The notes under the pieces are model-generated. The model worked only from the letters and a program-made list of their open reading frames with translations, had not been told where the DNA came from and ran no database searches. A stretch of 64,000 nucleotides of DNA, from assembly GCF_030272615.1 (NCBI RefSeq), contig NC_081414.1, forward strand, positions 910,351,009 through 910,415,008. Direction: 5' to 3'. This stretch comes from Cryptomeria japonica. Taxonomy: Eukaryota > Streptophyta > Pinopsida > Cupressales > Cupressaceae. Position 1 is the stretch's first letter. The number at the start of each line of letters is the position of its first letter. This document shows positions 12,901-25,037 of the stretch, one piece after another. Position numbers and translations under genes: made by a program.

Positions 12901-14153
12901 TCTCCATGCTCCGAAGACAATAGTGACTTAAAACACCTAACTGCCTCTGAAGCAATATCCTCGGGTTCTGTTAAAAGTCTGCCATTTGGACACTCAATAC
13001 AAGATATCCTATTTTTACTTCTCTTAATTTTTGTTGAAGAGTGAATTTTTTTTGTATTTCTATCACCATCTGAAAGCCAGAACTCCCTCGATTTCTGTCT
13101 CCAATAGATTTCTTCTCTGGATAAAACTTCTTCAAGCTCTACTTTTAGAAATTTTAGTTCATCAAAAACAAGAGGCACCATACCATGTTGAATCACATGT
13201 GAATTAAGACATTCAATCATATCTTGAATCCTCTATTTTTCTTGAAAGATGTTCTTAAAATGCAAGATATTCCATTCTCTAATATTAAATTTCAAAAATC
13301 TCAACTTCTTAGCAATCTGAAACATTCAGGATCCAGAGCAATAAGGAGCAGAACTCCACCATTTTTTGAGCAAAGGCAAAAAGGAAGAATCTCTAAACCA
13401 CATAGGTTCAAATTTAAAGGGTGACTTAAAAGGAGCTTTATCTTCCAAAATTGATAGGGAAATTGGAAAATGATCTGACCCCGAAACTGGAAGAATAGAG
13501 GAAAAAAATTCGAACTCTGAATCAATCCAAACATCTGATAACAAAAACCGGTCTAACCTTTCCGCAATCTAAGAAAAATCTCTTCGCATATTTGTCCATG
13601 TGAAAATCCCATTCTGAAATTGACAATCAAAAAGACCCATGTCCTTAATGAACATCCCAAAGTCTTCCATAATTGTTTTATTAGGAAGAATACCTCCTTT
13701 CTTTTCTCCTAGGTCAGTGATAGCATTAAAATCCCCCCCAAAAATTATAAAGGGACCATGCCTTAAAGGGGAGGAAATTCTCTTAAGATCTCCCCATAAT
13801 TTAGTCTTCCTTTGAATACCAGAAGGAGCATAAATATTAAAAAGCCAAAACTTAACCTTCGAAAGCTTGCTTTTAACTAAGGCCAACATCCAGTTTACAA
13901 TAGAAGCAACTAACTCAACCTCAATGTTATAGTTATTCCAAAGCAATGCCAAACCCCCTAACGCACCACAAGCTAGAGAGGAGAGGAATTCCCACTTTCT
14001 CCAAGAAGAAAAAACTAAATCAGCAGACTCCTTTGACAATTTTGTCTCTTGCAACATAAAAATATCACACTTAACTAATTCCATCTGAGACTTAATTAAG
14101 CACCTCTTGTTAGGGGCATTTAATCCCCTTACATTCCAAGATATAATTTTCAT
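9909..14153 (-). pseudogene. LINE ORF2: APE endonuclease, reverse transcriptase, RNase H
   Basis: One continuous frame of 1,415 codons, starting at the ATG at 14153-14151 and broken only by three in-frame stops (TAG at 13571, TGA at 13328, TAG at 13235); no frameshift was found. The endonuclease begins ISWNVRGLN, has the QETK and GDFN motifs and ends with GSDHFP. The reverse transcriptase has PGPDGF-like (here GPDGFT), FRPIALCN, the catalytic LKLDMMKAYDR and FADD motifs. A zf-RVT-like segment with CVFC follows. The C-terminus is an RNase H with NFDGAS, NNCAEF, EGDS and a final VNKIADFLA. The protein nicks target DNA, copies the element RNA and may remove RNA from the hybrid. The part downstream of 13220 alone still encodes 1,103 residues without a stop. 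At least two stops replace glutamine codons by family comparison. Confidence 0.92.
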
Positions 14154-16473
14154 TTCTCTCGAGGGGAGACTGAGGCTCCCCTCTTTCCTTTAGACGGAGA
14201 AGACTTCCCTTCTCCAAAACTACTTTGAAGATTACACTTCACAGCCCCCGACCTACGTACAGGAGGACTGATAATAGACCTCTTACTCCTCTTACCCTTA
14301 AGAGTACCACTTCCTTTCATAGCGTCACCAAGAGAAACCGAATGCTTCCCTTTCCCAACACTAGGAGAAAGAGACAAAGTCTGCTGAATCCCAACATCAA
14401 TTTCCAATTGAGTCTTTCGATTCTTTGGAGGCCTACCCCTGCCAAGAGAGACCATAGATGAAGCCCTAAATAGAGTAGTTTGAACAATTGGTAAACTCTT
14501 ACTTGACTTAGGAGAAGTCATGACTAAATTATCTATGATGCCCACTTCTAATGAGGCCAAAACCTCAAAAGGGTTAGCAAATGCAGAAATAGGAAGGGTC
14601 GATTTAATTCCCCCCAAGTCATTCTCAATGGAACATATAACCCTATTCGTAATGTCCTCATCCATCTGATGCTCATGATCTTTAAAAAGATCATTTACTT
14701 GGTGAACCAAATTTTCATCTGGCACAATAACAGGAATGTCCCCCAACTGAATATTATTTCTTAAGGCAGCGTTATTATCCACATCCACATCAACATGCTG
14801 TGAAGAATTAGACACCAATTCTTTGACTTGTTGAGCAAGGATAGCATCATCAGGAAACCCTAGAGAAGAAACCCCAACATTAGACTCCGAGACAACCCCA
14901 TCATTCTTCGCAAAAATCTAACCAATCCCCTGATAACTTTCTAAGTATTCTTTTGACTTCACAGGACAGACAGGATTCCCAGCACCATCATTTAGTGACT
15001 TATCCAAGGAATTCGAGGTAGCGAGATTTGGAAGCAAATCATCCACATTGTTGTCCCCTGAAACCACAATATTCTTGTGTGCTATTGTCTTATCCTTACT
15101 TGTAAATAACCCTACAGACTCTGGATCGTGAGACACAACATAGACCTCTCGCTTCCCAACATCCCTCATAGCCTGGTTAACCTCAAAAGTAGCGGAATGT
15201 TTCCCAGTGGAACCATTAACTAATAGTTTATCCAGAAATGGATTATCGTTACTACACAAGCAATGTTCTGCCTTATCTAGAACAGAGGATTTCAAAAAAT
15301 CCATAAGAAAAGGAGCATCCAATTGCAAGGAAGTTTTACCAAAGTCTTTCTCCAACTTATTAATTGGTTGTTTCCAGATACCCTCATGAGATTTAATGAT
15401 ACAGGTCCGAGGGCAAACATTATTAGGGTTAGTCAGGACACAGATTTTTACCAAAACCTCCCCCTCCACAAAATCAAATCTTGATGATAAGAAAGAACCA
15501 CAAGTATTACCAATTTGTTCCAAAACCTCTGGGTCCATAAATTGAAATGGTAATTTGGGCAAGCCAAACCAGAAAGGAACTAATTTAAAGCTTGACCAAG
15601 CAGGGACAAAAATGGTTTCCAAGCCGAAACAAACACTAAATTTTTACCAAACCAGTAATGTGAAGATTTTAAAACTTCATCCCTAACAGAAGAAGAGTTG
15701 AAAACAATAATAAATGCATTTGCAAAGAGTAATTGAAAATAACGCATATCAGACCACTTTTTCTACAATTTATGATGAAATTTAGATAAACTAGTTGCAT
15801 CCCCCCATATTTCCCCAGAAATAGCATGTGTATGCAAACAACGAGCTTTCAAATCCACAACAGAATCAAGTAAATCAATGCATGGAACAGGAGCCCATAC
15901 CTGTGAAGACCCACATCCTAAATCAGAGCCGGTTTGATTTTCACTTACCTTATCGTCTTTTCCTGATGTCGAAGATTCCCTTACCTTATCCCCTCTTTGA
16001 TGTGACGAAGATAACTCAAGCGGGTTACTGTTAGATTGTTTGTCCATCATCTTTTCACCAACATTCAATCGAGAAACCCTAATTGCCTCATTTATAGATG
16101 AAAACTTCACAACTTTCGCATAGGATGGTTTTCCTCCCAACTCTGTAGATCATTTACTCAGAAGCCCCTTTAAATGATTTGGGATAAACTTTTGCCGTGG
16201 GCCTTGACCAAAATGCCTACGATCCAAAAATCGTTGATGCCTTTCACCAGATCTATCCATACTCCGCCAATTTCCACTGCTTGGACCTCTGAAAAAACCC
16301 CGAAAATACTTGGAGACCGGTCTGAAATTTCTTAAGTCTGCCCTCAACCAATTTTGCGCTGCCATATCTACCCATTTGCCCTTCATGAAGACCAGCTGTG
16401 GGACATGCGGCGGATCATCCCAGCCCACATCAGCCCACTCGCCAATAACCCCAGTTTCGCCCATACCGAGCAA
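14150..16473 (-). pseudogene. LINE ORF1, RNA-binding-type protein, broken
   Basis: ORF1 of plant L1 elements encodes an RNA-packaging protein. Visible: an N-terminal arginine-rich part ending GGKPSYAKVVKF, a middle domain of DUF4283 type with FWFGLPKLPFQFMDPEVLE followed by IGNTCGSFL, a long serine-rich linker, and a very basic C-terminus (KGKRSKRS). I see no CCHC knuckle. Breaks: TGA at 16152, TAG at 15765, a one-base frameshift near 15622-15635, and TAG at 14920. The stop codon of the last segment (14152-14150) overlaps the ORF2 start codon as ATGA. The start at 16473 is a choice; an upstream start is possible. Confidence 0.75.
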
Positions 16474-17277
16474 GAAATTGCAATCTTATCTCTATTATTA
16501 CTAGGGTAGCAGAAGGTTTAATGTTCTGAACCCAACTTATAGGTTCATAGTGACTAAGCAGCTGATCGTGGGTCTGTAGCAACTGATCAAGGGAGAGAAT
16601 GAAAAATCCGGCTTCTGAATGTGTTGTTAGCGCTTCAATGCAGTGATTCAAATGCCCTGTCGTGTGAACTCTTCTGCAGATGACCTAAATCCTGGCATCC
16701 CAGGTGTGACTGGTGGCTTGTCTAATGCTCAGTGAATTTTGACGCCTGGAAATGAAATTGCTATTGTTGGGCGTAGCTAAACCCTAATGATCAAACCCCC
16801 ATCTCTGATTTCTGCACGCTTGTGATGGTTAGAGGAGCGGTTGCAATGGCTGCTGATGCATTGTCAATGTGCTCTCCCAGATTTCAGGCTTCCCACTAGA
16901 TGTTTCCAGCAACACCGCTTACAATTTCCGCTCAAATATATTTATCAAAAGCCCCGCTCTTTCCAAAAATGTATCTATTTTTGAATGTCTCTATTCAAAT
17001 TTGCTGAGTGTGACATGAAATCACAGAGGCTCGACGAAAGAGAAACCCTCAAAATTTCATTGATATTGTAATTCGTAGCTTCTACTAATCATGAACTACC
17101 AAAATATTGATCCTTCAAGAGTGAAATATGAATGTTTGAGAGCATGGCATTTGGGGTGATGAGAGCTGCCTCCAAATCCTCCGCTGAAAATTTCACTCCG
17201 ATTTCCAGAACAGGGCGAAAAACATGAAAGAAATTAAGCACAGATGCGAGCTGCCACATGCTACACAGCTTCCCTCC
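16474..17277 (-). other. Presumed 5' UTR/promoter region of the LINE
   Basis: About 800 bp of mixed composition between the ORF1 start and the point where the sequence becomes AT-rich host DNA. No long frame. By position this should hold the internal promoter of the element. I cannot identify specific elements. Confidence 0.6.
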
Positions 17278-17293
17278 ACAAAAACTATATAAA
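17278..17293. repeat. Target-site duplication, right copy, of the L1-type LINE
   Basis: ACAAAAACTATATAAA, matching 9392-9406 apart from one extra base and one transition. It marks the 5' limit of the element. Confidence 0.55.
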
Positions 17294-18469
17294 AAAAATT
17301 AAATATTAAGAAAAATTAAAATTAATAATAAATAACAATAGTCTTGATAGATAATAATTTTATTAAGTCAAATTAATTAAATAAAAATAGTAATAATTTT
17401 TTAAATTCATTGTAATTTAAATATAATAAAATATGTATAAAAGTATAATTATTTTTAAACATATTAATTCAATAAAAGAAAACCATAACTAAAAATAACA
17501 AATCAATTTATTTTATTATAACATAACATTTGTTTTACTTATGTAATTATTATAAAATGCCTCACAAAAATAAATAAAGTTTAATTTTTAAAGCTTAAGG
17601 ATACAAAATTTACATATATTTCTGGCTATATAGTTGTCACTAAAACTAATTATTTTGGATTTCCTAAAGATCCACTTATAACAGCTAAATTGTATTTAGC
17701 CAATAAGTGTACATAAAAATAATTTTTGTAATTTATAATGTTAAAAATTGTACAATTAGACTTTTGTAAATAAAAGATTGAAAAAATCAAAAGTTAAAAT
17801 TTGTTTGTGATTGGTTCAAATTAATTTTTTTAATAACTAGTTAACTGGAAAAACAAAAAAACTCATTACAATAGTATTGCCTAACAGCAAGGACTAATAA
17901 TATTTGAATATTTACTTCTTGTGCCTATAAAATAATATTTGAATATTTACTTCTTGTGCCTATAAAATAATATTTGAATATTTCTTAATTGTAGATTTTT
18001 TTAACTATTATGTAGATATAAGTATATCTTTGTTCTTTTTATGTCAAATATTGAAATATATAAAAATAACTTATTTAGCTAATGATGGAATCCTCTTCCT
18101 CGATTACAAATAGTTAATTCCAAATGATAAGAAATCATTTATATCATTGAATATGAAAAAAATGTATATTTCATTCTTTCATTTTTAGTTTTTATGTTAT
18201 TTTGTGTGGGTGTTATTGGCTCTCAAAAATGTATTCTAACAAATTTCAATGAATAACATCAAAATTTAAGGTCATGGAATGTCAGCAAAGTGTAATGAAT
18301 AGGAGTTATAGTCATATTGTGACATGAATGGGCTAGTGCAAGTGAGTGGGTAAGCTTATTTTCTCTTCAAGCATTTTCTAGGCCAAGGGGTTGGTTGGGG
18401 GGTGTTTCCTAAGGTCTTAACTATAAGACAATTTAAAGAGAAATAAACAAATAGATTCAATGACCTAAC
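17294..18469. other. AT-rich intergenic DNA
   Basis: Very AT-rich with no open frame of interest. It contains a short tandem repeat (17896-17990). The rest holds nothing I can name. Confidence 0.6.
17896..17990 (+). repeat. 35-bp tandem repeat, ~2.7 copies
   Basis: AATAATATTTGAATATTT starts at 17896, 17931 and 17966. The first two units continue ACTTCTTGTGCCTATAA. The CTTGTGCCTATAAAA part also occurs once near 9095 on the other side of the LINE, hinting at a dispersed sequence. Confidence 0.85.
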
Positions 18470-18960
18470 AACCATATCCACGGTGCTATGATTCTCTATG
18501 ATTGCCTAGTTTGTTTCTTATTTTATTTTTTAAGAACCCCAAAGCACTGAAAACTCTCTCATCCTCCACCGAGCCCAATATCGTGTTTTGACATAAATCA
18601 ACAAGTTTGAGAAACTCTGATAATGAATCAACCAATTGTATGCTCTAACCTATTTTTGTCCAAACCTTTGTTACCGATCTCTCTTCCAAAGGGTTCTCTG
18701 CTTTTTTCGATTCTTCAAAATGATGCCTCATAGTTAATGCAAAACGGGATGATTGCTCTCTAAGAATTATTTCATTTAAAATTTCTTCTATAGTTTGTCC
18801 ATTAATTTCTACAAATTTGCAAAAATGGTTTATAAAAGTCATTATCCTCTAACGAAAATCAATCGGATTGTCGAGTTCCCAATATTGAGGAAACACAATA
18901 GACATGACTTCAAGTAACTCATCATGAGGGAATTGTTTTCTAATTTTTGAGGACCTACAA
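18470..18960 (-). pseudogene. hAT-family transposase relic, C-terminal part
   Basis: On the minus strand one frame reads, with only two in-frame stops, from ELLEVMSIVFPQYWEL at about 18930 through FEESKKAENPLEERS to the hAT dimerisation motif SVEDERVFSALGFLKNKIRN at about 18575. The VEDERVFS...LK.K.RN.L pattern is typical of hAT transposases of the DUF4371/TTF zinc-finger type, where it mediates dimerisation. The DDE core upstream is missing or unrecognisable. No terminal inverted repeats or 8-bp duplications were seen. An inert fossil of a cut-and-paste DNA transposon. Confidence 0.75.
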
Positions 18961-20851
18961 GACCTCTTGTTAGCAAGAAATTTGAGGGACACAAACTAGA
19001 GTTCTGAGTCCTAGTGATTTTCTAGTGTTGTAGTCCTTGTACTCCAAACTCAATCTTATTAAGAGAAGAGTGAATTAGATCCAGGCAAGGGACTAACTAA
19101 TAACTAGCATAAGAACATACACAATATAATATATTAAGACTCAAAAGAATTTGTATTATTTATATTCATTTAGTACATCATACATATCCTTATAACTCCA
19201 TTCATATCATTACATTCCTTTTATGGCCTTTCTATATATATTCCCTATATCTACCTTGTATTCTCCTTAATTTCACCTTACTTATCTCTTTCTACCAATG
19301 AATGCATCTTTCTATATACTTATATCTACAAAATGAGATGTGACCCTTACAAAGTATTTCTAGCCTACATACATCGTTCCAATTCTAATGCTCTGTAGGT
19401 TGATGTGGTAAGATGCGACAAGATCTCCAAATGTCTATCTGTTGTCCATTTTCCTGTCAACACCTCCTATAAGTAGATAACATCCATGCACGCTCAACAA
19501 AAAATAACATTGTTATACCCCTCCAAGTTCATTGAGCATACACATGTACATGATGGAAACATACTCTCACGACCCTCTACATGATCTTTTCTAGCTTTAT
19601 TTAGATAAGGCATAAGTTGCATCACTAGATCATGAAAGCATGGATGAACCTTAATTTAGTCATGACCTGTCAAGAACAAGAAAATCTTACTTAAAGTGAG
19701 ATATTTTGGTTTCCCACCAATCAAATTAGTGGCTACTAGGTTCTATTGTGTGAAAGTCGTTAATCAACCCCCACATTAACCCAAGGATCAATTGCAACCA
19801 AAACAACCGTCCATACAAGAGAGAAGCAAGGAAAATGCTATGAAGGTAAAGAATTCATTAAATGTAGAGTGAAACTAGTAAAGTGAAAAAAAATTATAGA
19901 AAAAAACCCATTTTCGAAAGAGAAAGTCTTAAACAAACATGTACTAGTGAAAGAAGGAAAGGACTCAATATGACCCTCAAGCACTACTTCTATCACCAAA
20001 GTACAATAGATATCACCATATTGGAGAGATACAAATTTTGTAGCCTACCCACAATGTGTGATCTCCTACAATGATGGTGGATGCTCAACAAAGGATGATG
20101 ATGGAGATGAATGAACATCGAACAACATTCCTCCCCTTGGAAAGAAATAAAGTCATATAGATGTGGAATATCTTTCTATGATGAAATAAATACCATGATG
20201 TATGATGATGACTTTGATCTATGCTCAAATATTGTCATGACTATGTGAAAGTATGTCACAATCAAATCAAGTATGAGCCCAATAAATGAAAGAGGTGACA
20301 AACCAAGATAATGTGCAAATGAATGAAGAAAAAGATCCAAAGATGGAGATGGTGTGACAACAATGATGGTTCAAAGAGGAGATGGTTGTCGTCGCGTGCT
20401 TCTGTCAAATTTATAAGTTGGGACTCACAAAACAAGCTTGCACTATTTTTAAAGTACTCATCCCAATGTATCGAATCTAGATGACTACGATGTACCTATT
20501 GTGAAAAATGACTCAAAACAAAAAGAGATGGAGACTTGATCTTAATGTATGCCATCTAACTATATATGGCATCCCAAGATTATGAATCCACATAAGATGC
20601 TTGAATATGAACACTTAAAGATGTATATGACAATGTTGGAATGCCAGAATCCATCTTAAGATGTTGACTCAAACATAAAGACAATGAAACCTCTTAATCC
20701 AATTACAAGTTATAGAAGTCAAATAATCAATTACTATATTTATAGGAGAAGGAGAATTAGGCAAAGCCTTAACATTGTCACAATTATCAAGACCTTCCAA
20801 ATAACCAATCTACTCTTTCATATCATCATCACATGATAGATTATCACAATT
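18961..20851. other. Intergenic DNA without recognisable genes
   Basis: No frame with a recognisable domain. The 63-codon frame at 19883-20074 has no family resemblance. It contains one member of a dispersed repeat pair (19755-19890). Composition is moderately AT-rich, with scattered ATGATG-rich patches around 20080-20240. Confidence 0.5.
19755..19890 (+). repeat. Dispersed repeat, copy 1
   Basis: The block reading TCAACCCCCACATTAACC, then AAGGATCAATTGCAACCAAAA and ACAAGAGAGAAGCAA, matches 22240-22370 in the same order and orientation (TCAACCCCACATAGCTTAAGG, CTTCTAACCAAAA, ACAAGAGTGAGACAA, then AAACTAGTA). Probably pieces of one old transposable element family. Confidence 0.55.
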
Positions 20852-21399
20852 ATCAAGGTGTAGAAAATTTTCCATAAAAGTATCATAGGAATGGAGAGAG
20901 ATGTCGATCTCCAAATATCTCCCAAATTGTAGTCCAAAGAGTACATGAACACTTAATATATGAGATAAAACACATATTGTCAAAATAAATCTTGCAAGTA
21001 ACCAAACCAAGGACATAATCATTGTTGATATCACTTGCTTGCTTCCAATTGTATGCACTTGATTCAAGGTAAAGTCCATAAATATGTGGCAAGAGATGAA
21101 TCCACATGAGATGTTTCAAGATATCATCAAGGGGTAGAAAATTGTCCATAAAAGGGTCACCCAGGAATGGAGAGAGATGTGGGTCTCCAAAGATCTCCCA
21201 AATTTTGGTCCAAAGAGTACATGGGCATTCAATGTGTGTTATAGAACACAATGTCATAAGCAATCTTGCAAACAATCAATCTAAGGACATAATTATTCTT
21301 AATATATCATGCTTGCTTCTAATTATGTTTTTTTGGTTAAGAGGCAAGTCCATAAAGATGTGGCAAGAGATGAAGCTAAAGGAAATGTTTCAAGATACC
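20852..21399 (+). repeat. 274-bp tandem duplication
   Basis: The segment starting ATCAAGGTGTAGAAAA at 20852 recurs from 21126 as ATCAAGGGGTAGAAAA. Both copies share the blocks GGAATGGAGAGAGATG, CTCCCAAATT, GTCCAAAGAGTACATG, AAGGACATAAT and GTGGCAAGAGATGAA in the same order. They are clearly diverged, so the event is not recent. The open frames at 20810-21275 are by-products. Confidence 0.85.
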
Positions 21400-22911
21400 A
21401 TCTTGCAAAAACTTATAATTCCCTTTTCTCAAGTTGATTATGAATGGATGAATGAAAAAGCCATGATTTTACAATGATATACTCCCTGTATACAAATTAT
21501 AAATCAAAACACAAGAAATTAAAATATTCAAAATAAAAAAATGGTTCCATGTTTTATAAAATATTTAAAGTACAAGTCAACAAAAATAGTGACTTCAGAT
21601 TGGAAACACATGTGCCTAAAGAAAAATCAAGAAAAATACAAATGAATGGTTACATGGTGCTCAAAATCAACTTTTTGATGCCTATTTATTTATTTATGAA
21701 AATTTGATTTTGTATGCCCAAATAATGGATTTTTCTGTAAAACTATTTTTTCAAAGCTTTTAAAAAAGCAATTGCATAGTTTGGGCATTGGTCACCCATA
21801 TGACAAAGTGGTTATGAGTAGGGCTTGGTAGTTGATGATGTCAACTTTGCATTGACAACTACTAATTTCTTTAATTTTTTAAAACATTTTTTTGAAAATA
21901 AATCAATTGGAATGTTGTAGGCATGGCACAAGCAAAGGATGGAAAGAACATTCTCTAAGGGATTTCTTGATACAACAATGTTAGCCAATATAATATGGCA
22001 ATTTTAAATAATTTTTCCTCAAATTTTGTAAACCAATCTCCGCCCCCTCAAAATAAATAAATAAAAGAGCTCCAAAATTTTCTTGTATCAAACCCAATCA
22101 TGCCTTATATGTCTTTATGTGTTTTTGGGCCTTTTGAGCATAATTGTGATTTCTGTTTAGCACTAGGATGTATTATTTGAAAGATATTGGCCAAAAATCT
22201 CTTAAAAGAGGAATGATAATTACAAAGATTCCTTGTAGGAGTTTTTGATCAACCCCACATAGCTTAAGGATCACTTCTAACCAAAAAATCCTTCCAAACA
22301 AGAGTGAGACAATAGAAATGATATGAAGCTAGGCATTTTGTTAAATAAAAAATAAAACTAGTATAATATACAATGAAGAAATCCTTGTTATAAAGATAAG
22401 GATGAAACCACAACATAGTAAAATAGAGAAATTCAATAAAAATATCTCTAATAAGTTTTTGGGACACCACCTCATTTGTACAACCGGCCATCAAGGTAAT
22501 TAAGGAGTTCACATATTCACTTCATCAACCAACATCTAAAGAAGAAATTGATAGAATGATGAAGATCAAAGTTGCCATTCAAAAGTTTAAGAAAAGTTAG
22601 ATGAGTTTAAAGAATTACAAGAGAAGATGGAGAAATGGAACTTTTCTCATAGAATAAAACTAAAATATTACAAGGTCAATACAAATGAGCTAAATGAAGT
22701 TGTTAATTCCTTCCACTTAGAGTGAGCTTAGTAGATAGGTGTTCATTTTAATTTTTCATTTATTTATTATTTTAAAGATGTAATAAATCAACTCTAGAGT
22801 TGATATTTTAGAAAGTTGCCTTGAATTCTCCCGCTCAACTTGTAACTAGTAGCTAGTCTTATTTTAGATTGGGTCATTTAATGTTGGCTCTAGTTAAACT
22901 ATTTTCAAACC
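21400..22911. other. Intergenic DNA without recognisable genes
   Basis: No recognisable coding sequence. A short stretch near 22535-22600 could be read as a charged helix (EEIDRMMKIKVAIQKFKK) but stops at once and has no context. It contains copy 2 of the dispersed repeat. Confidence 0.5.
22240..22370 (+). repeat. Dispersed repeat, copy 2
   Basis: Counterpart of 19755-19890, same orientation, about 2.5 kb away. Several indels separate the copies. Confidence 0.5.
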
Positions 22912-23313
22912 CACAATTATAGGATGCTTTTGATAATAAAGCAGCCAGAACAAGGGGGCTGACCCGAAATACACAGCAAGCTTAGAGAGAGCAACCAGCA
23001 CACACACAACTGCCAAACGACATCCAACCAATCCCTATCTTAATCATCAAAAACATATACCACCTACAGCTATAGAATAACCCAAGATTGATAACAATCT
23101 CATCCATATAGCAACTTAAATAACAAATAATTAAAAAGAAACTAACTTTAAACCATCTAACCTTAGAGATAAGCATATTGTTCAAACTATAATAACTAAA
23201 GAAAGTAAAAAGAGTCTTAACAAGCCTCATATGGCTAATAAAGAAATTAAACTTAACAGGGATCCAACCAATCCAGAAACTAAAACTATAACAAAAAAGG
23301 AAAGAAGCATCCA

Positions 23314-25037
23314 TTAATCATTATTTCCATCTCCCATGTGCTGGGAGAGCAACCGCTTGGTCCAATCTTCAACAAGGAATTCAAACAATTTCTTTGTGGT
23401 GTCACCTTCCAGCCCACCCTGGTTCACTTTTTCCTGGTGCAACAGGCACATTGAAGTGGCCGAGGAGTGCATGACTTTAATGGCAAATTTCGCAATTTTG
23501 TTGACATGGGAATCCAGATAGTCCAGCTTCTTCTTCACACCGCTCAGGTCCTCGAAGATAGCTTTACACCCCTCACAATGCACCACCTCCTCCTTCTCTC
23601 CACCTTCAACAATAGTCTGACCGTTCTCAGACTTCCTCCCATCCTCCTTAGAGATCTGATTATGCGGGGGGGGGGGGGGGGGGGGCAGAAGTGGCAGAAG
23701 AAGGGGAGGTGTTTTTATTATCTTCCTTTACGGTCTCAGAGTTAGGGGCATTGGTATCCAACTTAGAAGACTCTGAGCCCTTCGTGGCCTCCATATCATC
23801 CTCAACCTTATTACTTTCTTCCTTCTCATAATCTTCCTCACCGTCTTTGGCATAGTTCTTCCTCACAACAATTTGTTTCATACAGAGTTTTCCAGCAAAT
23901 CTATTGGACCTCCGAGGGGTCACACCATCCTCTGCATCAGACTCAACTAACAGGATTTTAGGTTCTTTCTTGGGTTTCTTGGAGGTAGCTTTGGTAGTGG
24001 AAGGATTAAATTTGTTTTTCTCCCCAATTTTAGGGGAAATGAGAGGGGCGTGGTCCAAAGATTGACATGGCTATTAGGATTTTTTGAGGTCTTTTTATTT
24101 CCTTTTTTAGAACCAATAGGGGGCCTTGGGAGGAGGGAGCGGGTTGGACAAAGTTGGGTTTAGGCGGGCACATGGCCCTATGGAAATTGTAGAGCCGAAA
24201 CATTAAACCCTGGTGAAGGATGGTGAAATTTTTCTCTTGACTCATGCAATGACGAACCTCTTTAACAGTGGATTCCAAAGCATGAAGTAAAAAGAACGGA
24301 AAGGAAATAGTATCATGGTTGTGAAAATGATTGAGCAACAAGAAGTGGTAATAATAGAAAACTCCATATCTTCCCTCAAGGGTAAAATATTTCATGATAA
24401 TTTTACACACCTGGTCCCACGGATAAGGTAGCCATTCTCTGTTGAAACCCCGATGCAACTTAACTGGCTCCTCACCCTTTTTGTAGAATCTGTTCATACT
24501 GGTCTCATCTATGACCCTGCTAGTTTTCTTCCACTTCCTTCCCTCAGTAGAAAGACCCGTAGCCTGGGCAATGACGTCTTCATTAATTTCAAATGAAATA
24601 TCCCCCATAATAACTCTCTTGTCTTTCCAACTGCTAATAAACTGCATGGAGAGGTTTTCGTCAAACCCAGTCATGGCTTCCATGAACAAGATAATTCCCC
24701 CTTCCTTAACATACATCCAAACGCATGGGTCATTGCGGAAGCAATCATCAACAATGTCCGGCTCAACTTGGACTAAATCTCCTCCCATATCAGCTTCCTC
24801 CAGAGTGAAGTTGGTAAGCAATGCAAAATTGGTAATGGTTTTGCAGAGGGAGAAACCTGAGTGAAAGGTAAGAATGATGGACGAAATTTTAGCCAAAGTG
24901 TGGTGAAAGATGCAATAATTATCTTTTATGCTATTTCCCAAGGCATGCGTCTGCAAGCTCTTATAAGCATGCGAAAGGACACCTCTTAACTCGTCCGCCA
25001 ACTTGCAAAGATCTTTATTATGGAGAAATCTTAAGTT
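23314..25037 (-). pseudogene. Uncharacterised ORF downstream of LINE ORF2 (transposon-associated type)
   Basis: The minus-strand frame is open from 25037 to 24030 with no ATG near its start. It continues in a second frame (about 24090-23686) and a third after the 20-base G run (23660-23314). In order: a hydrophobic N-terminal helical part, a middle with INEDVIAQATGLSTEGRKW and MKYFTLEGRYG, a highly charged part (KKPKKEPK, then EDGEEDYEKEE-like), a polyproline run, and a final domain with HCEGCKAIF and repeated heptad-like KKLDYL segments. I recall the ATGL..GRKW...YFTLEGRY pattern from plant transposon-associated uncharacterised proteins; I give no function. It may be a captured host gene, a third LINE ORF, or a separate old gene next to the LINE. 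Confidence 0.5.
23666..23685. repeat. Poly(G) run of 20 bases
   Basis: Twenty uninterrupted G on the plus strand, read as a polyproline tract on the minus strand within the uncharacterised ORF. The reading frame changes across it, consistent with slippage at the homopolymer (or with a miscalled run length). Confidence 0.9.

Larger units (their letters stand above)
9407..17277 (-). mobile_element. L1-type LINE, almost full length (~7.9 kb)
   Basis: On the minus strand the order is a 5' region (17277-16474), ORF1, ORF2 (endonuclease, reverse transcriptase, zinc-knuckle-like region, RNase H), a 3' UTR and an 18-base poly(A), seen as T at 9407-9424. Probable target-site duplications flank it. 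Base composition changes sharply at 17277/17278, from mixed sequence to AT-rich DNA, which supports the 5' edge. The copy is inactive because ORF1 and ORF2 contain stops, but it has very few indels. Confidence 0.88.
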
